From a bacterium (GTDB taxonomy: Bacteria > Patescibacteriota > Minisyncoccia > Minisyncoccales > MHMH01): a stretch of 6,380 bases of DNA. Position 1 is the first letter of the stretch; the number at the start of each line of letters is the position of its first letter. The notes beneath the pieces are model-generated. The model had not been told where the DNA came from, made no database searches, and saw only the letters and a list, made by a program, of their open reading frames with translations. The stretch is taken from the NCBI GenBank assembly GCA_030648815.1, contig JAUSHA010000020.1, positions 1 to 6,380 on the forward strand. The letters are read 5' to 3'. The translations under genes and the position numbers were made by a program. Below, piece by piece: positions 1 through 4,963 of this stretch.

Positions 1-104
1 ACGGGTCCAGCCAAAGGACCTCTCCCCGCCTCGTCTAATCCGGCCACGCATTTAAATCCCTCCTTCCATAACTTTTTTTCTTCTAAAAATGTCGGGCAAA
101 TCAT
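1..104 (-). CDS. rnhB: Ribonuclease HII, N-terminal part (cut by window edge)
   Basis: RNase HII cleaves the RNA strand of RNA-DNA hybrids and removes misincorporated ribonucleotides in the cytoplasm. The minus strand from 104 reads MICPTFLEEKKLWKEGF, then KCVAGLDEAGRGPLAGP, and runs off the window after 34 codons. GLDEAGRGPLAGP is the diagnostic first motif of the family; D24 and E25 are the first two catalytic metal-binding acidic residues. The preceding segment (EEKKLWKEG) resembles the short N-terminal helix of other RNase HII proteins. The ATG at 104 is preceded in frame by a TAA (108-110), so it is the first possible Met. No SD precedes it; an extended -10 box ends 6 nt upstream, suggesting a leaderless mRNA. 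A GTG at residue 20 with GGAGGG upstream is a worse choice because it would start only four codons before the catalytic Asp. Confidence 0.93.
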   Translation of the reverse strand, partial: MICPTFLEEKKLWKEGFKCVAGLDEAGRGPLAGP

Positions 105-119
105 CTTTTAATTATATCA
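105..119 (-). promoter_or_regulatory. Extended -10 promoter of rnhB, probably leaderless
   Basis: On the minus strand TGATATAAT occupies 111-119: TATAAT with a TGn extension. It is followed by six bases (TAAAAG) and then the rnhB ATG at 104. The usual distance from -10 to transcription start would put +1 at or beside the A of the ATG. No -35-like hexamer is visible at the right distance, because that position falls in the hairpin at 131-157. An extended -10 can work without one. Confidence 0.55.
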
Positions 120-130
120 TCTAAAATTTA

Positions 131-165
131 ATACCGCACTGTTTTATGGTGCGGTATCTTTTTTT
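131..165. terminator. Hairpin terminator between microprotein gene and rnhB
   Basis: A perfect 9-bp inverted repeat (ATACCGCAC at 131-139, GTGCGGTAT at 149-157) has a 9-nt loop. On the plus strand it is followed by seven T. On the minus strand, the direction of both flanking genes, it is followed by TAAATTTTAG, a weaker U-rich tail. It can end the 33-aa gene transcript before rnhB and may also stop plus-strand transcription. Confidence 0.65.
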
Positions 166-172
166 GTCACCG

Positions 173-274
173 TTAAATTGCGATTGCATATAGAACGGTG
201 AGCGTCCCCATCACTCCAACCATGGCCCAGAATCCCAAGAACCCTAAAAAAAATACAAATTCCCTATCGTCCAC
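173..274 (-). CDS. 33-residue single-pass membrane microprotein
   Basis: The minus strand has AGGAGGG, six bases, then GTG at 274, opening a 33-codon frame that stops at TAA 173-175. The product begins MDDREF and continues as one hydrophobic run (VFFLGFLGFWAMVGVMG, then TLTVLYAIAI) to the C-terminus. It would be a short acidic N-terminus plus one membrane helix with several glycines spaced as in helix-packing motifs. A consensus promoter lies at 305-333, giving a leader of about 24 nt, and a hairpin follows at 131-157. Promoter, strong SD, hydrophobic frame and terminator together support a real gene despite the length. No family is recognised. Small one-helix proteins often modulate a larger membrane complex, but nothing here identifies a partner. 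rnhB follows on the same strand but appears to have its own start signal. Confidence 0.62.
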   Translation of the reverse strand: MDDREFVFFLGFLGFWAMVGVMGTLTVLYAIAI

Positions 275-304
275 CTGAGCCCTCCTTATTTATTTTATAC
301 TTAA

Positions 305-333
305 AGTATAGCACGCTATATCAAAATTGTCAA
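305..333 (-). promoter_or_regulatory. Consensus sigma70-type promoter for the microprotein gene
   Basis: On the minus strand a perfect -35 TTGACA (328-333) is separated by 17 bp from -10 TATACT (305-310), which also carries a TGC extension. Start of transcription is expected near 298, about 24 nt before the GTG at 274. It lies just downstream of the terminator at 351-379, so it begins a new unit. Confidence 0.82.
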
Positions 334-350
334 TAGCTTGTGAATTCACT

Positions 351-379
351 AAATAAAAAATCCCGACTTGTTGTCGAGA
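351..379 (-). terminator. Rho-independent terminator of the 634-351 transcript
   Basis: On the minus strand TCTCGAC, loop AACAA, GTCGGGA (361-379, seven pairs with one U-G) is followed by TTTTTTATTT (351-360). This is a classic terminator with its strong U tract on the minus strand. Confidence 0.8.
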
Positions 380-383
380 AATA

Positions 384-421
384 TGCGGGGAGGAAGCGAA
401 TTGAACGCGCTCCCTCCCGCA
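384..421 (-). other. GC-rich long hairpin
   Basis: TGCGGGGAGGAAGCG (384-398) and CGCTCCCTCCCGCA (408-421) pair over about 14 bp with one bulge, and one G-U on the minus-strand RNA, around a 9-nt loop. It sits directly before the terminator at 351-379 in the minus transcript. It has no U tract of its own, so it is a structural element rather than a terminator. Confidence 0.6.
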
Positions 422-435
422 GCCTTTTTATTTTG

Positions 436-491
436 CTCCCAGAGCTTTTTCCCGGGAGGATCTATGTACTTACGTCAATAGAATCACCTCC
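436..491 (-). promoter_or_regulatory. Possible SD-masking switch with two exclusive hairpins
   Basis: In the minus-strand RNA the SD GGAGG (487-491, within AAGGAGGTGATTC) can pair with CCTCC (455-459). The helix extends by AT and CTAT/ATAG pairs with small bulges. The same CCTCCCGG segment (452-459) can instead pair with CTGGGAG (436-442) in a 7-bp hairpin with a 9-nt loop. The two structures share a strand and exclude each other, so one masks the SD and the other frees it. No useful ORF follows the SD: the only frames are TTG ACG TAA and ATT GAC GTA AGT ACA TAG. Its role is unclear. Confidence 0.4.
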
Positions 492-560
492 TTTTTCTTA
501 ACCCTCTTTCAAAGAGAGCTTGATGGGACATTAGTCCCGCGGGGCCGGGTTAAAGTGCTT

Positions 561-605
561 TTAAAACATTGGGGTGCTGTTGGGGACAAAAAATCGCCTC
601 CGCAT
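561..605 (-). CDS. 14-residue ORF with extended SD (possible leader peptide)
   Basis: The minus strand reads AAGGAGGTGATGTTAT then ATG at 605, giving MRRRFFVPNSTPMF and a TAA at 561-563. The SD complements up to 11 bases of the 16S 3' end and lies at workable spacing, and a consensus promoter lies about 30 nt upstream. The peptide is very basic at its N-terminus and has no family resemblance. Position and size fit a leader peptide at the head of a structured RNA. Chance occurrence of a 14-codon frame cannot be excluded; the initiation signals are the main support. Confidence 0.38.
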   Translation of the reverse strand: MRRRFFVPNSTPMF

Positions 606-640
606 ATAACATCACCTCCTTTTCTTTTTAATACACTGCT

Positions 641-668
641 ATTATACACCCGCCACAAATTTTGTCAA
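641..668 (-). promoter_or_regulatory. Consensus promoter of the 634-351 transcript
   Basis: On the minus strand TTGACA (663-668), a 16-bp spacer and TATAAT (641-646) form a near-ideal sigma70-type promoter. Expected start is near 634, just before the first SD. It lies back to back with the dnaE promoter region: its -35 ends two bases before the plus-strand TTGCGG at 671. Confidence 0.82.
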
Positions 669-670
669 GG

Positions 671-698
671 TTGCGGCAAGTTTGGGAGATGATATACT
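671..698 (+). promoter_or_regulatory. dnaE promoter, extended -10, near-leaderless
   Basis: TATACT at 693-698 is preceded by TGA (690-692), making an extended -10. A weak -35-like TTGCGG (671-676) lies 16 bp upstream. The start would fall around 704-706, leaving only 5-7 nt before the ATG at 711. That leader (AATAATTATT region) has no SD. Confidence 0.55.
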
Positions 699-710
699 GA
701 AATAATTATT

Positions 711-3700
711 ATGCAAAAATTTACCCACTTGCATGTTCACTCTCACTATTCTTTGCTCGACGGTTTGCCGAAAATAGATGAGCTTTTAAATTACGTCAAA
801 GAATCGGGCATGGACTCCGTAGCTTTAACCGACCACGGCGTTTTATACGGAGCCGTGGAGTTTTACAAAAAAGCCAAAGCCATGGGCATTAAGCCGATCA
901 TTGGCGCCGAGCTTTATTTGGCTTTTGAAGGAATGCATCAGGAGAGGCCGGGCATTGATGATAAAAAATACCACATAGTGCTTCTGGTAAAAAATGAGGA
1001 GGGATATAAGAACCTGGTCAAGCTGATCACTAAAGCTCACTTGGAAGGCTTTTATTACAAACCGAGGATTGACGAAGAATTGCTGGCCCAGCACGCCAAA
1101 GGATTGATCGGCCTAACCGCCTGCATACAGGGAAAAATTCCCAGGCTGATTCTGGCCAAAAAAATAAAGGAAGCCGAAGAGCTGGCCATAAAATATAAAA
1201 ATATTTTTGAGGAAAACAGCTTTTATCTGGAAATACAAAATCACCCTAAAATTCCTGAACAGCAAAAAGTAAACGACGCTCTTATCGCTTTTTCCAAAAA
1301 ATTAGGCATCCCTTTAGTGGCCACCCAAGACGCCCATTATTTAAGGCCGGATGATGCCGAAGCCCAAGATGTTTTAATGCTCATAAATACCGGAGCCGAC
1401 ATCAATGACCCGGAAAGGTTAAGCATGAAAGAGGAAGATTTTTCTCTAAAATTACCCCAAGAGATGATTGACGCTTTTCATGATGTTCCCGAAGCCATTG
1501 AAAATACGCAGAAAATAGTCGAGATGTGCGATTTCGAATTCGAGCTTGGCAAAACCAAACTTCCCCATTTTGAATTACCCGATGAAAAAAATACTGATGA
1601 TTTCTTAAAAGAACTCTGCTATCAGAAACTGGAAAAAAGATATCCTAATCCTCCCAAGGAAATTATTGATCGGTTAGAGTACGAACTTTCAGTCATCAAG
1701 CAAACCGGATATGCTTCGTATTTTTTGATTGTTCAAGATTTTGTTAATTGGGCCAAAGAAAGCAGAATCGTCGTCGGCCCCGGCAGAGGTTCAGCCGCCG
1801 GTTCCATTGTTTCCTATATTCTCAACGTAACCAACGTAGACCCGATGAAATATAATCTGGTATTTGAAAGATTTTTAAATCCGGAAAGAATCGCTTTGCC
1901 CGATATTGATTTGGACTTTGCCGACAGAAGAAGAGACGAAGTCATAGAATACGTCGCCCAAAAATACGGCCGGGATAAGGTAGCCCAGATAATCACTTTC
2001 GGAACCATGGCCTCAAAAGCCGTTATCAGAGATGTAGGCAGAGCGCTTGGCTATGCTTACAGCTATTGCGACCAACTGGCCAAAATGGTTCCCCTCGGTT
2101 TGACTTTAGATCAAACGCTTAAGAACGTAGAAGAATTTCGCCAGCTGTACGAAGGCGATGCTCAAGCTAAAAAACTGATTGACCTGGCGAAAAAACTGGA
2201 AGGCGTGGCCCGCCACGCTTCAACTCATGCCTGCGGAGTGGTAATTTCCAAGGACCCCCTGGAAAATATCGTTCCCTTGCAGCATCCGACGCAAAACGAC
2301 CAAACAACCATCGTTACCCAATACGAAATGCACGCCATAGAAGATTTGGGCCTCTTAAAAATGGACTTCTTGGGACTTAAAAATTTAACCATCATTGAAG
2401 ACACTCTGGCCAGAATTTACAAAGTCCATAATCAATCAATTAATATCGATACTCTCACATTAGATGATGAAAAAACATACGAACTCCTGCAGAGAGGCGA
2501 TACCACAAGCGTCTTTCAACTGGAGTCCGGCGGCATGCAAAGATACCTCAAACAATTAAAGCCCACCGAACTTGAGGATATTATTTCCATGGTTGCCCTC
2601 TACCGGCCCGGCCCCATGGATTCAATCCCTGATTTTATTGCGGCCAAACACGGAAAAAAGAAAATAACTTATTTGCACCCTTCCTTAAAACCGATCCTGG
2701 AAAAGACTTACGGCGTTATCGTCACCCAAGATCAAGTTTTGGAAATCGCCCGTTCTTTTGCCGGTTTCAGCTATGGCCAAGCTGATATTCTAAGAAAAGC
2801 TGTAGGTAAAAAAATTAAAAAACTCCTGGATGAACAGAAAGAAAAATTTATTACCGGGGCTAAAAATACCCATAAAATAGAGACGGAGATGGCCGAAAAG
2901 GTTTGGAACTTTATTGAGCCGTTCGCCAGATACGGCTTTAACCGGGCGCATGCGGCTGCCTACGCCACTATCGCCTACCAAACCGCCTGGCTAAAGACAC
3001 ATTACCCGGTAGAGTTTATGTCAGCGGTTTTAACTTCGGAAAAGGCGGATATTGAAAGGATCTCCGTTCTGATTGAAGAATGCAAAAAAATGGGCATTGA
3101 AGTTTTACAGCCGGACATCAATGAAAGCTTTATGAACTTCAGCGTAGTGCCGGAAAAACATAAAATCAGGTTCGGTCTTTTGGCTATCAAAAATGTCGGG
3201 GAAAAAGTCGTGGAAGCCATTTTACAGGAAAGAAAAAGCCAAGGTCATTTTTCTTCTATAGGCGACTTCGTTTCCAGGGTGGGATCAAAAGATTTGAATA
3301 AAAAATCTATGGAAAGCATGGTTAAGGCCGGCGTTTTTGATAATTTCGGCGAAAGAAACCAGCTTTTGCAAAATATGGAAAAACTTTTGGAACAGGCAAG
3401 GGAAGCTCAAAAAAATAAAAATGACGGCCAAAAGGGGCTCTTTGATACGCTGGCCAGCGCCCAGCCTGCCAAATGGAGTATAAAACTCACAGCCGTTCCG
3501 CCTTCCCCGGAATCGGAAAAATTAAAATGGGAGAAAGAATTACTCGGTCTTTATATCTCGGGGCATCCCCTCAAAAACTACCGAAAAATTTTGGAAGAAA
3601 AGTGCCTGCCCATTGCGAATGTGTCGCAGGATTTGGCGGGCAGGGTGGTGAGAATCGGCGGAGTTGTCTCCAGTATTAAAAAAATTATCACCAAAAAAGG

Positions 3701-3893
3701 TCAGCCCATGCTTTTCGTTAATTTGGAAGACGAAGTCAGCCGCATTGAATTGGTCGTCTTTCCTTCGGTACTTGAGAATTATCCGGCCATGTTTCAGGAA
3801 AATAAAGTTGTCTTTGTTTCGGGCAAAGTTGACTTTCGCGACAATGTCCCCAAAATCATCTGCAACACCGTCGAAGAAATCGTGGAGGAGTAA
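711..3893 (+). CDS. dnaE: DNA polymerase III alpha subunit (replicative polymerase)
   Basis: This is the catalytic chain of the replicative DNA polymerase, a C-family enzyme. The 1060 residues are a little shorter than the ~1160 of E. coli DnaE but complete. The N-terminal PHP domain (about 3-215) has HLHVHSHYSLLDG (6-18), TDHG (40-43), GAE (65-67), C138, H178 and QDAHY (206-210), so the metal ligands look largely kept. The palm has GPGRGSAAGS (356-365), PDIDLDF with catalytic D398 and D400, and the third Asp, D552, in MDFLGLKNL. The fingers include YRPGPMD (631-637) and FNRAHAAAYA (743-752). Helix-hairpin-helix motifs follow near 822-836. QKGLF (907-911) fits the beta-clamp-binding consensus, and an OB fold spans about 978-1040. 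The start agrees with the usual N-terminus of the family. There is no SD. Minus-strand genes converge on it from downstream. Confidence 0.98.
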   Translation: MQKFTHLHVHSHYSLLDGLPKIDELLNYVKESGMDSVALTDHGVLYGAVEFYKKAKAMGIKPIIGAELYLAFEGMHQERPGIDDKKYHIVLLVKNEEGYKNLVKLITKAHLEGFYYKPRIDEELLAQHAKGLIGLTACIQGKIPRLILAKKIKEAEELAIKYKNIFEENSFYLEIQNHPKIPEQQKVNDALIAFSKKLGIPLVATQDAHYLRPDDAEAQDVLMLINTGADINDPERLSMKEEDFSLKLPQEMIDAFHDVPEAIENTQKIVEMCDFEFELGKTKLPHFELPDEKNTDDFLKELCYQKLEKRYPNPPKEIIDRLEYELSVIKQTGYASYFLIVQDFVNWAKESRIVVGPGRGSAAGSIVSYILNVTNVDPMKYNLVFERFLNPERIALPDIDLDFADRRRDEVIEYVAQKYGRDKVAQIITFGTMASKAVIRDVGRALGYAYSYCDQLAKMVPLGLTLDQTLKNVEEFRQLYEGDAQAKKLIDLAKKLEGVARHASTHACGVVISKDPLENIVPLQHPTQNDQTTIVTQYEMHAIEDLGLLKMDFLGLKNLTIIEDTLARIYKVHNQSINIDTLTLDDEKTYELLQRGDTTSVFQLESGGMQRYLKQLKPTELEDIISMVALYRPGPMDSIPDFIAAKHGKKKITYLHPSLKPILEKTYGVIVTQDQVLEIARSFAGFSYGQADILRKAVGKKIKKLLDEQKEKFITGAKNTHKIETEMAEKVWNFIEPFARYGFNRAHAAAYATIAYQTAWLKTHYPVEFMSAVLTSEKADIERISVLIEECKKMGIEVLQPDINESFMNFSVVPEKHKIRFGLLAIKNVGEKVVEAILQERKSQGHFSSIGDFVSRVGSKDLNKKSMESMVKAGVFDNFGERNQLLQNMEKLLEQAREAQKNKNDGQKGLFDTLASAQPAKWSIKLTAVPPSPESEKLKWEKELLGLYISGHPLKNYRKILEEKCLPIANVSQDLAGRVVRIGGVVSSIKKIITKKGQPMLFVNLEDEVSRIELVVFPSVLENYPAMFQENKVVFVSGKVDFRDNVPKIICNTVEEIVEE

Positions 3894-3921
3894 TTCAAAA
3901 TGTTCGACGTCGATGTTCAAC

Positions 3922-3942
3922 GTTAAAGGTTAAAGGTTAAAC
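3922..3942 (+). repeat. Short tandem repeat, three 7-bp units
   Basis: GTTAAAG, GTTAAAG and GTTAAAC follow each other 29 nt after the dnaE stop. Just upstream is a 10-bp palindrome TCGACGTCGA (3904-3913). The stretch is non-coding and separates dnaE from the gene remnant; its role is unknown. Confidence 0.7.
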
Positions 3943-4069
3943 GATCGCATTATACCAAAAAATCGCCTCCTATACGAGACGGCTGGAATCTGCTCCGAAT
4001 GTGAACGTACTTAGAACCTTTGATTGGAAGGAAATAAGGGAAGAATTAAAGGAATTAATTTTTGTATAA
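3941..4069 (+). pseudogene. C-terminal remnant of an unidentified plus-strand gene
   Basis: A 42-codon open stretch runs from the TAA at 3938-3940 to a TAA at 4067-4069 in one frame. It reads TIALYQKIASYTRRLESAPN, then VNVLRTFDWKEIREELKELI and FV. It has protein-like composition, with an amphipathic charged helix at the end, and looks like the C-terminus of a soluble enzyme. It has no ATG, and no GTG or TTG with an SD. The stop codon abuts an inverted repeat with a T tract on the plus strand (4070-4109), as expected at a genuine gene end. The simplest reading is that a gene downstream of dnaE lost its 5' part by deletion, leaving the tail and terminator. I cannot name the family. A chance open frame remains possible. 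Confidence 0.45.
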
Positions 4070-4126
4070 AAAAAGAACTCCTGACAACTATTGACCAGAA
4101 GTTCTTTTTCTGGGTTGTCAGGAGCT
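4068..4126 (-). terminator. Minus-strand terminator of the 103-aa gene
   Basis: In minus-strand orientation AGCTCCTGACAAC (4114-4126) pairs with GTTGTCAGGAGTT (4076-4088) over 13 bp including one G-U. The loop contains an inner CCAGAA/TTCTGG helix. A tail of CTTTTTTT follows (4068-4075). The hairpin begins three bases past the stop codon of the 103-aa gene. Its arms interlock with those of the plus-strand hairpin, so only one of the two can form in a given RNA. Confidence 0.82.
4070..4109 (+). terminator. Plus-strand hairpin with T tract after the gene remnant
   Basis: AAAAAGAACT (4070-4079) and AGTTCTTTTT (4100-4109) form a perfect 10-bp stem around a 20-nt loop, ending in five T. It starts one base after the stop at 4067-4069. 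It also could end read-through transcription from dnaE, for which no closer terminator is visible. Confidence 0.5.
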
Positions 4127-4128
4127 AT

Positions 4129-4440
4129 TTAACGAAGTATTTTAAAAATCGCCTCATAAGGAAAATCAGTATTATCGTAGATAGATTTTACTTTCCCAAT
4201 TACTTGACAACCATCGCCCGCCTCTTTAATCAGTTGGTCCAAACGAGATAAACTCTCCCGTCTGTTCCAACCGTAAATATACCCGCCCCCGACTTTTTTA
4301 ATCGCTGCCTTGTAAACGCCTTTTTCTGTAAATACCGAGAATACTTGCCAACCCTCCTTGTCCTTCTCTTTAAATAACTCCATCAATTCAGGTAGACTAC
4401 TACTACCTATGTAACTGTAACCCTCTTCTTCTTTCGCCAT
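4129..4440 (-). CDS. 103-aa soluble orphan protein with internal duplication
   Basis: The frame starts at ATG 4440 (MAKEEEGYSYIG) and stops at TAA 4129-4131. An AAAGGA lies about 10 nt upstream, a moderate SD, and a consensus promoter at 4476-4504 gives a leader of about 29 nt. There is no signal peptide or membrane segment. Residues 17-49 (LPELMELFKEKDKEGWQVF, then SVFTEKGVYKAAIKK) and 67-101 (LDQLIKEAGDGCQVIGKV, then KSIYDNTDFPYEAIFKI) follow the same pattern: a helix ending KE, Gly-x-QV, a strand, Y-x-A-I-x-K. This suggests two degenerate copies of one small alpha-beta unit. The 'EGWQVFSV ... YKAAIKK' style recalls DUF4177-like small proteins, but this is only a pattern impression. The function is unknown. 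The terminator follows directly. Confidence 0.85.
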   Translation of the reverse strand: MAKEEEGYSYIGSSSLPELMELFKEKDKEGWQVFSVFTEKGVYKAAIKKVGGGYIYGWNRRESLSRLDQLIKEAGDGCQVIGKVKSIYDNTDFPYEAIFKILR

Positions 4441-4475
4441 TATCCAGATCCTTTCATTTCCCGATTTATGTCAAA

Positions 4476-4504
4476 ATAATAGTATATAAATTTAGATATG
4501 TCAA
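4476..4504 (-). promoter_or_regulatory. Promoter of the 103-aa gene (module copy 1)
   Basis: On the minus strand TTGACA (4499-4504), 17 bp and TATTAT (4476-4481). A second TTGACA lies just downstream at 4469-4474 but has no matching -10. Expected start is near 4469. Confidence 0.78.
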
Positions 4505-4517
4505 GAGCTGAAAATTA

Positions 4518-4549
4518 AAAGCCCTGCTGTCTTAAATAAGCGGGGCTTT
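4518..4549. terminator. Bidirectional hairpin terminator, module copy 1
   Basis: AAAGCCCTGCT (4518-4528) and AGCGGGGCTTT (4539-4549) pair over 11 bp with a 10-nt loop. The single imperfect pair is U-G in plus-strand RNA and C-A in minus-strand RNA. T-rich tails exist both ways: TTATTTTT on plus and TAATTTTC after the arm on minus. It follows gene A on the minus strand. Confidence 0.75.
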
Positions 4550-4566
4550 TTATTTTTGCTACTCTT

Positions 4567-4836
4567 CTATGGGAATGGAATAAACCACCCCAAAAAATTA
4601 CCTAGAGACTTATCCTCTATGGAAAAGTACTCCACCGTAAATGGTATACCCCATCTTTGGTCTAACACCAAACTAATCTTCCTTTCTTTATCAGGTATAA
4701 TCGCGCAGGACTTGACTTGAGCCATATCCCAACAAGGAGGCGCACAGACAATCTTGTAGGGCAATTCATTAAATCCGACGCCGCAATCTCCTAAAGCCAG
4801 ACCGGGATCAATAAAAACTATTCCATCTCCATTCAT
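4567..4836 (-). CDS. 89-aa orphan protein A (paralogue of 5983-6276)
   Basis: The start is ATG at 4836, preceded by AAGGAGGAGAT, and a TAG at 4567-4569 ends the frame. The sequence opens MNGDGIVFIDPGLAL and closes with the most conserved block, LVLDQRWGIPFTVEY and GNFLGWFIPFP. The paralogue at 5983-6276 shares the opening, CAPxxWDxAxVKS in the middle and the closing block. Protein A carries about ten extra residues (around 44-56, PDKERKIS). It has four cysteines (18, 31, 35, 44) but no CxxC metal motif, no signal peptide and no clear membrane helix. The aromatic, proline-rich C-terminus suggests a compact beta-rich fold. I do not recognise the family and can give no function. It has its own promoter (4868-4895) and terminator (4518-4549), so it appears monocistronic. 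Confidence 0.85.
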   Translation of the reverse strand: MNGDGIVFIDPGLALGDCGVGFNELPYKIVCAPPCWDMAQVKSCAIIPDKERKISLVLDQRWGIPFTVEYFSIEDKSLGNFLGWFIPFP

Positions 4837-4867
4837 ATCTCCTCCTTTTAAATCTTTTTATATTCCA

Positions 4868-4895
4868 ATGATAACACGAAACACGAATGCGTCAA
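4868..4895 (-). promoter_or_regulatory. Promoter of gene A
   Basis: On the minus strand TTGACG (4890-4895), 16 bp and TATCAT (4868-4873) with a TGT extension. The leader from TTGGAATA to AAAAGGAGGA aligns with the leader of the paralogue at 6276, so promoter and leader were duplicated with the gene. Confidence 0.72.
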
Positions 4896-4917
4896 GAATT
4901 TTAGTTCAAAACGAATA

Positions 4918-4958
4918 AGACGCTGCTACCACCTTGGTAACAGCGCCTTTATTTTTTT
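4918..4958. terminator. Hairpin after the 101-aa membrane protein gene
   Basis: AGGCGCTGTTACC and GGTAGCAGCGTCT (minus strand, 4918-4948) form a 13-bp stem with two G-U pairs and a 5-nt loop. In plus-strand RNA these two become A-C mismatches, so the structure suits minus-strand RNA. The minus-side tail (TATTCGTTTTG) is weak, and the T run TTATTTTTTT lies on the plus side (4949-4958). Confidence 0.62.
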
Positions 4959-4963
4959 CCTCC

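Larger units (their letters stand above)
351..634 (-). ncRNA. Putative structured short transcript (leader or small RNA)
   Basis: A consensus promoter at 641-668 and a strong terminator at 351-379 bracket about 285 nt with no ORF longer than 15 codons. The RNA would hold, in order: an extended SD (AAGGAGGTGAT) with a 14-codon ORF; an 8-bp helix closing a small multi-hairpin (outer arms TTAACCC/GGGTTAA, inner GGGAC-TAAT-GTCCC); a second extended SD inside a hairpin; a second, competing hairpin; a long GC-rich hairpin at 384-421; and the terminator. I do not recognise tmRNA, SRP RNA, RNase P RNA or 6S RNA signatures. It could be a regulatory leader whose antitermination would feed the 33-aa gene, an independent small RNA, or a decayed small-gene unit. 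Confidence 0.42.
4458..4557 (-). repeat. 100-bp terminator-promoter module, copy 1
   Basis: This block is identical to 5926-6025 except for one base (T at 4483, C at 5951). In minus-strand order it holds the hairpin that follows gene A (4518-4549) and then the promoter of the 103-aa gene (4476-4504). It begins 9 bp after the gene A stop and ends 18 bp before the next start codon. No terminal inverted repeats or target-site duplication are evident. Confidence 0.95.

Noticed and set aside
481..625. ATCACCTCCTTTT on the plus strand as a 16S rRNA 3' end
   Set aside because: No other 16S sequence is present. On the minus strand these are SDs in a transcript with a promoter, which explains them.
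3949..3954. TATAAT on the minus strand downstream of dnaE
   Set aside because: No -35 at a usable distance and no TGn extension. It lies inside the coding-like gene remnant.
588..3970. 14-bp match AAAAAATCGCCTCC at 588-601 and 3957-3970, with a shorter match at 4144-4155
   Set aside because: Half is an A run, the contexts differ (14-codon ORF, gene remnant, 103-aa gene) and the frames differ. Chance is likely in AT-rich DNA.
4024..4251. 75-codon plus-strand frame starting at TTG 4024
   Set aside because: It runs through the interlocked terminator and antisense to the 103-aa gene and has no SD. The remnant frame at 3941-4069 explains its first part better.
4458..4557. Integron attC-like site between mini-genes
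   Set aside because: No GTTRRRY/RYYYAAC core or paired R and L boxes. The hairpin has terminator features, and the block is nearly identical rather than variable as attC sites are.
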